A DNA stretch of 64,000 nucleotides from Coniferiporia sulphurascens. Its lineage: Eukaryota > Basidiomycota > Agaricomycetes > Hymenochaetales > Hymenochaetaceae. The notes below the pieces were generated by a model. That model saw only the letters and a list, made by a program, of their open reading frames with translations. It made no database searches and was not told where the DNA came from. Each line of letters starts with the position of its first letter. Position 1 is the first letter of the stretch. Positions 54,455 to 64,000 of the stretch are shown here, piece by piece. The stretch covers positions 62,001 through 126,000 of the forward strand of contig NBBA01000007.1 in NCBI GenBank assembly GCA_002794785.1, given 5' to 3'. Made by a program: the position numbers and the translations under genes.

Positions 54455-56298
54455 ATGCTCAACGGTGTCGCCGACAAGAGTGCCACTTTCTTACGCCAAG
54501 CAGCCCTTAACTTGCAGGTTCTTGGGCCTGCTCTGTCTCTGCTTGCTCCCACCCAGTCCAGTAGCGACCCAACTGCGGCTTGTGTCAGTCTCCAGAGCGA
54601 TCTCAACTTGTCAACGTTTAATGCCATAATCCTGAACGCATCCTATTATCCTGATGCTACTGAAGTTGCCACCCTAGGTTCTTGCCAGACGACCACCCAG
54701 ATACACAATCCTTTATGCCGCGTCCAGCTAGTAGTGAACATATCGGATGTATCTGCAATCACGGCGGAGGCTTGGCTGCCGACTAATTGGAATGGGAGGT
54801 TTCTAGGATTAGGGAACGCAGGACTGGGTGGATGTGAGTACCATTTGCGTTCATTCAGGAGTCCAGGTCTTAGCTAGGCGTGTAGGCATCGATCACGACA
54901 ACCTCGGGTACGGATCGTCACTGGGTTTTGCGGCGATTGGGACTAACAACGGACATGACGGAGACACGGGAATCTACTTTGCTAATAACTCGGAGGTACT
55001 AGCCGACTTCACGAGTCGCTCGGTCCACATTGAGGCCGTCGTCGGCAAGCGTCTCGTCGAAGCGCACTACGGTCGTCCATCTCATCATGCATACTACTTG
55101 GGCTGTTCCACTGGCGGGCGTCAAGGTGTATATTCCGCTGTGCATCATCCCGAAGATTTCGATGGCATTCTCGCTGGTGCACCAGCAGTAAATTTCAACC
55201 ACCTTGTCGGCTGGGTGGCAATGCTCACAAAATACGTTGGCGCTCCCTACGGTGAGGCAAGCCCGAGCTTCATCCCTCAGTCGCTGTGGGACGTGATCTC
55301 GAAGGAGGTGCTCAGGCAGTGCGACATCCTCGACGGAGTCATGGATGGAATTATATCGGAGCCCGATGCTTGCGATTTCCGGCCTGAAGAGCTTGTGTGT
55401 ATCGATGGCAACAAGTCGGACTGCTTGACGATTACGCAGATCGAGGCTTTGCGTAATGTCTATTCTCCCTTATACGGACTTGATGGCAAATTCGTCTTTC
55501 CGCGTTTTGAGCCAGGGGCAGAGGTGTCAGCTATTGCCCCATTACTCTTTTCCGGGGGGCCATTTCCGCTTGCCGACGTACGAGAGCACCGCAACTTTCA
55601 AAATTTCTTAGCAGCTAACTGAGTTCTTGAGTAGGAATGGATGAAGTATGTCGTACGTGACGACCCGAATTATAAGTACGAGGCTGTCGGACTCGCAGAC
55701 ATCGCACTTGCCGACGAGCTCGATCCAGGTCAAATATCTACCTTCAGTGGCAACTTCTCCACATTCCGCGCGCGTGGAGGGAAGCTCATCAGCTACCACG
55801 GCCGGAGCGATGATGTATGTTCTCTCCCAAAGTTACATGTTTTCCATCGTTCCATGCTTCCCTTTGGCTTCGTCAGTCTGTCGAGCCTTTGCTAACTATC
55901 CCTGTTCCGATTGTCTTTAGATCATTCCCTCCGGAAACTCTAAAATGCTATATAATCGCGTTTCGCGTACACTCGGCCTGCCTGTGGCGTCGCTTGACGA
56001 GTTTTATCGACTCTTCCTTGTCCCTGGTATGGCCCATTGCTACGGCGGCCCAGGTGCTGTGAGGTTCGGACAGTACTCTGACGTGGTGCCTATGGCCCCT
56101 GTCCAGGAGCAAGATGAGGGTAAAACAGTCCGCGAGGCTGACAATATATTACTCGCGCTTGTTAACTGGGTTGAGCATGGGCATGCGCCTGATACAATTA
56201 CCGGCGTGTCTGAAGACGGGAAGTCCACCCGCGTGCACTGCCGGTATCCTCAGAAGAGCGTGTGGGACGGAAGCGAGTATGTTTGTGACGCTGTGTAA
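54455..56298 (+). CDS. Tannase/feruloyl esterase family protein, copy 2
   Basis: 542 aa, exons 54455-54833, 54886-55577, 55635-55814, 55921-56298, the same intron positions as copy 1. CSTGGRQG, HGRSDD and GMAHC preserve the CS-D-HC signature. Copies 2 and 3 are the closest pair: exon sequences, intron 1 and the 3' flank are clearly alignable, so they derive from a recent tandem duplication. A foldback transposon is inserted 15 bp after the stop codon and probably lies in the 3' UTR, where it could alter polyadenylation. The linker before the C-terminal domain is three residues longer than in copy 3. Confidence 0.92.
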
Positions 56299-56313
56299 TC
56301 TAGTCTATATGTA

Positions 56314-57895
56314 CAGTGACCCAATAAACTGTTGCAATGTTTTGTGGCTTCGAAATAAACCCTCTATATCTCAACAAATATGGCACATAAATACAAACTA
56401 AAAATATCTTTCAAAAGCCCTGTATCCCAGCTTTCCAGTGATAGTTTATGTATGGCATAATGTGAAAAATTGAGGTAGTTATGGACCTCTCAATCGGGCA
56501 TAGCATTGCAACAGTTTATTGGGCAGCAAAAATAAAACATAAGAATGTTCTACATATCCATTTTTTCATAAACAACTTTTCTGGAAACAAAAACCAGATG
56601 TAGCAGTAGGCTATACACATAGTTCAGAGTACTTTATATTGGCAGCAGCCATCCCCATCACAAAGAAATCCCATTCTGCTGTGTGAAAAATGCACATCCT
56701 CATCTTTCTCAACACTGGACAATCCTCCCTCAAGATTGCATTGTTTATTGGTGTAATACATAGTATTATATCCAGGCCTTACTATATGAGTGTCACTGAC
56801 CTTAACAATGCCACTGGTAGTTGACCATCAAGGCTGTTACCTGCAAATGTTCAATATTATCACCACTTTAAGTGTAATGTACAAGGCTATCCTGGAGTTT
56901 TTCTTCACTAACCTCACTGCAGAGCTTCTCATACATCCCACCAGCATCCTTGCAAGAAAGCTACAGTGAAATAAAGGCTGTAGTGAGTCAGAGAAAGCCC
57001 ATACTGCCTACACAGTGTCAGAAGGAGTGGCTGGACTTTGAAGTTACACACAAAGGCTAGTCACACAGGACTGGGAAGAGATATTATGGTCAGGATGGAC
57101 CATTGCTAGTCACCTGAGGTCAGATGTGGGGGAAAAGGCCTGTAAAAAGAATTGAAAGGCCTTCTCTGATAGGCCAGTGGAGAGAACACTCAAGATTGGA
57201 GGCAGATCAGCCACAATACAGGGCTTCATGTTGTGGGAAAGGACTGAAAATACTTGCAAGGATGTTGGTGGGATGTATGAGAAGCTCTGCAGTGAGGTTA
57301 GTGAAGAAAAACTCCAGGATAGCCTTGTACATTACACTTAAAGTGGTGATAATATTGAACATTTGCAGGTAACAGCCTTGATGGTCAACTACCAGTGGCA
57401 TTGTTAAGGTCAGTGACACTCATATAGTAAGGCCTGGATATAATACTATGTATTACACCAATAAACAATGCAATCTTGAGGGAGGATTGTCCAGTGTTGA
57501 GAAAGATGAGGATGTGCATTTTTCACACAGCAGAATGGGATTTCTTTGTGATGGGGATGGCTGCTGCCAATATAAAGTACTCTGAACTATGTGTATAGCC
57601 TACTGCTACATCTGGTTTTTGTTTCCAGAAAAGTTGTTTATGAAAAAATGGATATGTAGAACATTCTTATGTTTTATTTTTGCTGCCCAATAAACTGTTG
57701 CAATGCTATGCCCGATTGAGAGGTCCATAACTACCTCAATTTTTCACATTATGCCATACATAAACTATCACTGGAAAGCTGGGATACAGGGCTTTTGAAA
57801 GATATTTTTAGTTTGTATTTATGTGCCATATTTGTTGAGATATAGAGGGTTTATTTCGAAGCCACAAAACATTGCAACGGTTTATTGGGTCACTG
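56314..57895. mobile_element. Foldback element with inverted arms of about 640 bp
   Basis: Arms 56314 to about 56957 and about 57252-57895 are nearly perfect inverted repeats around a roughly 290-bp unique centre. The ends read CAGTGACCCAATAAAC, with TA on each side (56312-56313, 57896-57897), which fits Tc1/mariner-like target choice. Each arm carries an inner, inverted copy of the end motif CCCAATAAACTGTTGCAATG (left arm about 56505-56524), marking a 210-bp subunit with its own inverted ends. The corresponding site after esterase copy 3 (about 61022-61027) is uninterrupted. No transposase recognised. Confidence 0.9.
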
Positions 57896-57897
57896 TA

Positions 57898-58149
57898 TGC
57901 GTAGACTTTGTAACAAGGTCCGCAAAGCTATCAGTGGTTATTTGCAGTAGCCTTCTTCTACAATTGTTCTAGGCTGATTTATCATTTGCATCATGTCTCC
58001 GCTCTCTCTGAGCATGTTTGCTCCCGGTGCTTTTATTCGTTTTTTTGTGAAAGTGTGTCAGTCTTCTGTGGCTTGGGGCTCGGTGTGGTCGACTTGGACG
58101 ACGGATCGGAGCGTTTAGTCCTCGGATGTATGGATGTAAGCAAGTTGAC
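57898..58149 (+). repeat. 3'-flank duplication belonging to esterase copy 2
   Basis: Aligns with 61030-61303 after copy 3 (shared blocks: GACTTTGTAACA, GCTGATTTATCATTTGCATC, TGTTTGCTCCCGGT / TATTTGCTCCCGGT, GTCGACTTGGAC). It continues after a small insertion into 58422-58620, which matches 61308-61500. No coding frame is conserved. Confidence 0.8.
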
Positions 58150-58158
58150 AAGACAGTA

Positions 58159-58412
58159 TATTAAATAAATATAATGAATGATATAAATATAGTATGTGGT
58201 CATATGAACAACCACCTTACTAAGTGAACGATAACGCAACGATAATGCCATATCGATATAGGAGCTAGATAGTTATAGTAGTACTAGCCCACGGAACGTG
58301 TATATAAGGGGAGCTGGTCTCACCCTAGAAATACATCAGTTTACGCTGATAACCCACCTTGCCTGAACTTCACCACTGCACCTCATCGTCTACCACAACG
58401 TGTGTAGATTTT
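58159..58412. mobile_element. 254-bp insertion with 9-bp direct repeats
   Basis: Present after esterase copy 2 but absent at the matching position after copy 3. It is flanked by AAGACAGTA (58150-58158, 58413-58421). The left part is A/T-rich; the right part contains TATATAAGGGGAG and looks promoter-like. Element class is unclear: a 9-bp duplication fits a Mutator-like DNA element, and the A/T-rich end fits a SINE read on the minus strand. Confidence 0.6.
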
Positions 58413-58421
58413 AAGACAGTA

Positions 58422-59173
58422 CCAAGAGGGTATAAGCATACTTACTGTGCAGGTCCGCTCAAGGCCGTCCTGCACCACATTGTGCATTCTGCTTAGTCCA
58501 AATAACTTGAATAGTGAATACTACCGACTCGGAAACGATGATGCATCATTGAATGGGCAATTGGATTACTTGGCCTAGGGTGCAAATATTATCATTGAAT
58601 TCTTTCATACTTGCATATTCCCAATACCTCAGGCCTTAGGTAGAGGGTCAGCTCAATAATTCAGGAATCAGGACAGAGTTGTCGGGCCCTGCAGTATCTC
58701 TTTTTGTTAATGCCGAACCGCGGCTTTCGTTCAAGTCTGACTTTCCTTTCAAGTAGACTTTACTATCGTATGACCCTTATTACAAACTTTGTTCATTTTT
58801 GCTTCCAAGGCATCCAAATGCTGGTACTAGTCTTAATTTCTAATGACTTTGCCCGGGCCGAAGTAAGATAGCCTTTTGAAGTAATTTTCTCCTCTGCTTC
58901 CCCCCCAAAATAAATATTTTTTCGGCACACTACCGTCCCTTCCCTTCCATACCCAGCACACTTTAAATTTACACTCTTGGTGCATATATTGTCAAGCCTG
59001 TTGGGGACAGTGCTTACCGCTAACCCTGCATAAAGCAAATGTGTAAGCACACTTCAATTAGCCGACGGCTAAAAGAGTAACTTCTTGATGTACTAAGTAC
59101 GTCTAAACTGTCTCGTTGAAGATGTTCTTTATTACCGCTTCACCCCAGCCCAAGCATTTGGGAGACTGATAAA
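58422..59173. other. Spacer before esterase copy 3
   Basis: The first 200 bp are part of the duplicated 3' flank. The remainder has no recognisable feature except the proximal promoter match to copy 2 in the last 60 bp. Confidence 0.55.
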
Positions 59174-61012
59174 ATGCTCAACGGTATTGCTGACAAGAGT
59201 GCCACTTTCTTACGGCAAGCGGCACTTAACTTGGAAGTTCTTGGGCCCGCATTGTCTCTGCTTGCTCCCACCCGGTTCAGCAGCGATCCAACTGCGGTTT
59301 GTGTCAGTCTTCAACGGGGTCTCGACTTGTCAACGCTTAATGCCACAATTCTGGATGCGTCTTACTATCCTGATGCTACTGAAGTTACCACCTTGGGTTC
59401 TTGTAAGACGACCACCCAGATATACAATCCTTTATGCCGCGTTCAGCTAGTAGTGAACACATCGGACATATCTGGAATCACGGCGGAGGCTTGGCTGCCG
59501 ACTAACTGGAATGGAAGGTTTCTAGGACTAGGGAACGGAGGACTGGGTGGATGTGAGTACCATTTGCGTTCATTCAGGAGTCCAGGTCTCAGCTAGGCGC
59601 ATAGGCATCGATTACGACAACCTCGGGTACGGATCGTCACTGGGTTTTGCGGCAATTGGGACTAACAACGGTCATGACGAAGACACGGGAATCCCCTTTG
59701 CTAATAACTCGGAAGTGCTAGCCGACTTCACGAGTCGTTCAGTCCATATTGAGGCCATCGTCGGCAAGCGTCTCGTCGAAGCGCACTACGGACGGCCATC
59801 CCATCATGCATACTACTCGGGCTGCTCCACTGGCGGGCGTCAAGGTGTATTTTCCGCTATGCACCATCCCGAAGATTTCGACGGTATTCTCGCTGGTGCA
59901 CCAGCAGTAAATTTTAACCACCTTGTCGGCTGGGTGGCAATGCTTACAAAATACGTTGGCGCTCCCTATGCTGAGGCGAGTCCGAGCTTCATCCCTAAGG
60001 AGCTGTGGGGCGTGATCTCGAAGGAGGTGCTCAGGCAGTGCGACATCCTCGACGGAGTCATGGATGGAATTATATCGGAGCCCGATGCTTGCGATTTTCG
60101 GCCTGAAGAGCTTGTGTGTGTTGATGGAAACAAGTCGGACTGCTTGACAATTACGCAGATCGAGGCTTTGCGTAATATCTATTCTCCTCTGTACGGACTT
60201 GATGGCAAGCTTGTCTTTCCGCGTTTTGATCCCGGAGCGGGGGCGTCAACCCTTGGACCGCTACTCTTTTCCGGGAAGCCGTCCCCGCGTGCTCACGTAC
60301 GTGAACATCGTACCTCACGAATTCTTAGCAACTAACTAAACATTTGAGCAGGATTGGATGAAGTATGTGGTGCATAACGACTCGAATTACAAATATAGCG
60401 CTATCGGACTCGCAGACATTGCTCTTGCCGATGAGCTCGATCCAGGTCAGGTATCCACCTTCAGTGGCAACTTATCCACGTTCCGCGCGCGTGGAGGGAA
60501 GCTCATTAGCTACCACGGCCGGAGCGACGATGTATGTTCTCTCCCAAAGTCACATGTTTTCCATCGTTCCGTGCTCCTCTTCAGCTTCGTCGATCGTCTG
60601 TCGAGCCCTTGCTAATCATCCCCGTTTCGATTATCTTTAGCTCATTCCCTCCGGAAACTCTAAAATGTTATATAATCGCGTCTCGCGTACACTCGGCCTG
60701 CCTGTGGCGTCGCTTGACGAGTTTTATCGACTCTTCCTTGTTCCTGGTATGGCCCATTGCTACGGCGGCCCAGGTGCTGTGAGGTTCGGACAGTACTCTG
60801 ACCCGGTGCCGATGGCCCCTGTTCAGGAGCAGGGGAAAACAGTCCGCGAAGCTGACAATATATTACTCGCGCTTGTTAACTGGGTTGAGCATGGGCATGC
60901 GCCTGATACAATTACCGGCGTGTCTGAAGATGGGCAGTCCACTCGTGTGCACTGCCGGTATCCACAGAAGAGCGTGTGGGACGGAAGCGAGTATGTTTGT
61001 GACGCCGTGTAA
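59174..61012 (+). CDS. Tannase/feruloyl esterase family protein, copy 3
   Basis: 540 aa, exons 59174-59552, 59605-60296, 60352-60531, 60641-61012. CS-D-HC residues are intact (CSTGGRQG, HGRSDD, GMAHC). It is very similar to copy 2 in both exons and introns; differences cluster near the end of exon 2 (GKPSPRAH instead of GGPFPLAD) and at the start of exon 3. A glycine replaces glutamate in the GHD(E)DTG region only at single positions, so activity is likely kept. Its 3' flank provides the empty-site reference for the foldback element and for the 254-bp insertion found after copy 2. Confidence 0.92.
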
Positions 61013-62260
61013 TCTAGCCTACATGTAAGTGTGGACTTTGTAACAGGGCCCGCAAGGACATCATTGGTTTTTTTTTAAAACTTTTTGTTACAGTTGTTCC
61101 GAGCTGATTTATCATTTGCATCATGTCTCCATTCTCTCTGAGCGTATTTGCTCCCGGTTCTTTTATCTGATTGTTTGTGAAAGTGTGGAAGGATGGTGTC
61201 AGTCTACTGTGTTTGGGTTGTCTAGGTCGGTCGACTTGGACTTGGCTGACGGCTCGGAGCGTTTGGTCCTCGGACGCATGGATGTAAGCAAGCTGACAAG
61301 ATGGTACCAAGACAGAGCGTAAGCATACTTACTATGTAGGTCCGCTCAGGGCCGCCCGCACCGCATCATGCATACTGCTTAGTCCAGATAACTTGAATAG
61401 TGAATACTACCAACACGACGGCGCATCATCGAATGGGCCGCTGGATTATTTCAAGTTAGCCGTCGGGTGCGAACATACGATTGAATTCTCTTATACCTGC
61501 AAATTCGTAGCAAACCCACGATGGGCACGAAACTGAGGCTGTACGCTACCGAATATATAAACTCCGACGTATCAATAGGGGATAAAAAACTTAACACATA
61601 CAGTGAGTTGCATCTCCCTTGTGGCTTATCCTATCAATACTGCTCTTCACTCACAACAGCGCTAGAAAAAGAAAGAAAAAAGGCAGCCTAAAGAAACTGG
61701 AGTGCATTTTTTTACTAATGATACGCTTTGGAAGCGCCCTTGAAAAAAGTCAGTTGCATCCCTCGGCGGCCGCTGGTCGTGATTCTATCTAACAAACACA
61801 CTAAAACCGGACAGGTCCGATGCGAGCCGCAGTTGGTACCACTACCGACGTTCCGGCGAGAGCTCGATGACAGAAAACATGATCACATTTGGTCACCATT
61901 TCCCTGGACGAGAGTCCCACGACGTTCACATTCGATCTCACGCACAAATTGACAAAGCTTTTCTTCTGCCTGGACCTCATACACATACATTTTTGACTTA
62001 AAAATACGGCGACAATTGTATCTCGCCGTGAAATTAAGTAAACGTTTATCGTCTCAGCAGGATTCGTTAAGCGAGCTGACGCGCTGGACGTTACGATCCA
62101 CCGCCCATGGCTTCCGTCCCTTTAGAGTGACCGCTTCAGTTTGCTTCCGGCACGTTTATATCATATGCTGTCGCAGGTCTTCAAATACCACGTCTCAGGG
62201 AGTGTGTGATATTCATCACTCCATAGTAGCCCCATCCTGGTTACTCGGTGGGTTAACATC
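61013..62260. other. Spacer between esterase copies 3 and 4
   Basis: The first about 490 bp are the duplicated 3' flank. GAATATATAAAC at about 61550 resembles a TATA element but lies 700 bp before copy 4. No gene recognised. Confidence 0.55.
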
Positions 62261-64000
62261 ATGCTCAACGACATTACGGAAAAGAGTCTCTCCTTTCTGC
62301 AACAGGCGGTCTCCAATTGGCAGATGGTCGGACCTGCGTTGTCTCTACTTGCTCCCAGTCAGTTCAACACCAATCCAGCTGCCGCCTGTGTAAGTCTCGG
62401 GCATGATCTCGACTTGTCGGCGTTCAATGCTACCATCTTGAACACATCGTACTATCACAATCCGACCGAGGCATTTACTGTGGGCTCTTGCCTGACGACC
62501 GCAGAGATCAATGCCCCCTTTTGCCGCGTTCAACTGGTTGTGAATACATCGGACGTATCTTCAATAACGGGGGAGGCTTGGCTTCCAACGAATTGGAATG
62601 GGAGGTTCTTGGGGCTAGGGAATGAAGGACTGGGTGGATGTGAGTGCCTCTTTTAATATGCTTATATCCAGCTCTTAATTGGACCTACAGGCATTGATTA
62701 TGGCAATATTGGTTATGGTACCTCGTTGGGTTTTGCCGCGATTGGGACTAACAACGGGCATGATGGCGACACGGGAGTATCCTTTGCCAACAACTCTGAA
62801 GTACTAAAAGATTTCACGAGCCGTTCAGTGCACATCGAGACGGTCATAGGCAAGCGTCTCGTCGAAGCACACTACGGCCGATCGTCGCACCATGCGTACT
62901 ACCTGGGCTGCTCAACCGGTGGACGTCAAGGAGTGTACTCCGCTATGCATCATCCTGAGGACTTTGATGGCATCCTCGCTGGTGCACCCGCAGTAAATTT
63001 TAACCATCTCCTTGGCTGGATCGCGATGCTGACCAAGCATGTCGGGGCACCATATGGCGAGGCGAGTCCGAGCTTCATTCCACAGGCGTTGTGGGCTGCT
63101 ATCTCGAGGGAGGTACTCAGACAATGTGACGCTCTCGACGGTGTCGTGGATGGGATCATTTCGGAGCCTGACGCATGTGAATTTCGGCCTGAAGAAATCT
63201 TATGTGTTGTCAACAACGCGCCAGGTTGTCTAACACTTACACAGGTCGAGGCTTTGCGGAATATCTACTCTCCTCTGTATGGACCCAACGGCGAATTCCT
63301 TTTCCCGCGGTTTGACCCCGGTGCGGAGATGTCAATGATTGCATCGAGAATCTTTTCTGGGCTGCCATTCCCATACCCCGATGTATGCGAGTGCCACACT
63401 CCCCCATTTATACGAGAGACTAATCTAAACCTTTGAGTAGCATTGGATGAAATACGTCGTGCGCAATGACTCAGAATACGAATACAGCGCCATTGGACTC
63501 GCGGATATTGTTCTTGCTGATGAGGTCGATCCAGGCCAGATATCCACCTTCAGCGGTGACTTCTCTGCCTTTCGCGCACGAGGAGGGAAATTCATCAGCT
63601 ATCACGGCCGGAGCGATCCCGTATGTTGTCTCCCATCGTTATGTTATTCTTCATTTACTCTTTGGAATAAATCGGCTTTAGGGGCTGTTTTATGTTTACT
63701 GAATTAGTTGACTACTTACTGAAGGCTCACTACTTATTTCTGCCCAGATTATCCCCTCCGGGAACTCAAAATCGCTGTATAACCTCGTCTCACGCACGCT
63801 CAGCCTGCCTTCAGAACCACTTGAAGAATTTTACCGCCTCTTCCTCGTCCCTGGCATGGGCCACTGCTTCGGCGGGCCCGGCGCCGTTAATTTCGGACAG
63901 TTCTATAACTCAGTCCCAGGGGTTCCTGATGCAGAGCAGGACCGAGAAAACTCGGCTCACAAGGCCGACAATGTCCTCCTTGCGCTTGTTGACTGGGTCG
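62261..64000 (+). CDS. Tannase/feruloyl esterase family protein, copy 4 (3' end off the window)
   Basis: Exons 62261-62639, 62691-63382, 63441-63620 and 63748 onward; the coding sequence continues beyond the window. The CSTGGRQG nucleophile and GMGHC are present. The acidic motif reads HGRSDP rather than HGRSDD; the catalytic Asp is the first D and is kept, and proline after it is common in the wider family. By protein similarity (NWQ.(V/L)GPALSLL, SYYHN.TE) it groups with copy 1 rather than with copies 2 and 3. Intron 3 (63621-63747) is longer than in the other copies. Confidence 0.9.

Noticed and set aside
63600..63620. Loss of catalytic Asp in esterase copy 4 (HGRSDP)
   Set aside because: Only the residue after the catalytic Asp changes; the Asp itself is present and proline is common there in the family.
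1..64000. CRISPR arrays, operons, bacterial-type promoters, rRNA genes
   Set aside because: None was seen. Introns, retrotransposons and the tRNA intron show a eukaryotic nuclear context.

Overview
The window is filamentous-fungal nuclear DNA, most likely from an agaricomycete (mushroom-forming basidiomycete). The evidence is many short (about 50-90 nt) GT-AG introns, a NACHT-WD40 STAND gene, a cytochrome P450, GH16 and NodB-type carbohydrate enzymes, tannase-family esterases, chromodomain Ty3 retrotransposons and a eukaryotic tRNA-Pro with a canonical intron. No species is assigned.

Positions 1-20.8 kb form a nested transposon island. A Ty3 relic on the minus strand (1-2531) is followed by a full-length but dead chromodomain Ty3 element (2532-11421) with both LTRs, a self-priming primer-binding site, gag, pol and polypurine tract. 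A 3' fragment of a CAND1-like host gene (11662-13138) comes next, then a second copy of an unclassified 1.35-kb coding element ('E', 13487-15647), then another Ty3 relic on the minus strand (15648-19869). Solo LTRs of two further families (A and D) are hammered into all of these, most with perfect 5-bp target-site duplications, so the order of insertion can be read. Nearly every in-frame stop in the decayed genes is TGA at an arginine (CGA) position, the footprint of CpG deamination, and CpG is visibly scarce here. The ORF of E is intact in both copies.

Positions 20.8-25 kb hold a minus-strand NACHT-WD40 gene whose 3' half shares the CpG-poor composition of the island. From about 25 kb the DNA is CpG-rich host sequence: an apparently empty stretch, a GNAT relic, a SAM methyltransferase with a partial duplication of its 5' end, a GH16 glucanase, a 14-exon polysaccharide deacetylase, an inverted pair of GNAT paralogues, an intron-containing tRNA-Pro, a 1423-aa F-box-like protein, a 262-bp MITE, a P450 and a complete profilin gene.

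Positions 51.8-64 kb carry four tandem, direct-orientation paralogues of a tannase/feruloyl esterase with the same 4-exon structure and a CS-D-HC catalytic signature; the fourth runs off the window. Between copies 2 and 3 lies a 1.58-kb foldback element with arms of about 640 bp and TA duplications. The matching position after copy 3 is an empty site, which dates that insertion after the gene duplication. The glucanase, deacetylase, P450 and esterase array suggest cell-wall remodelling or plant-biomass breakdown; this is inferred from family membership, not from an operon-like linkage.
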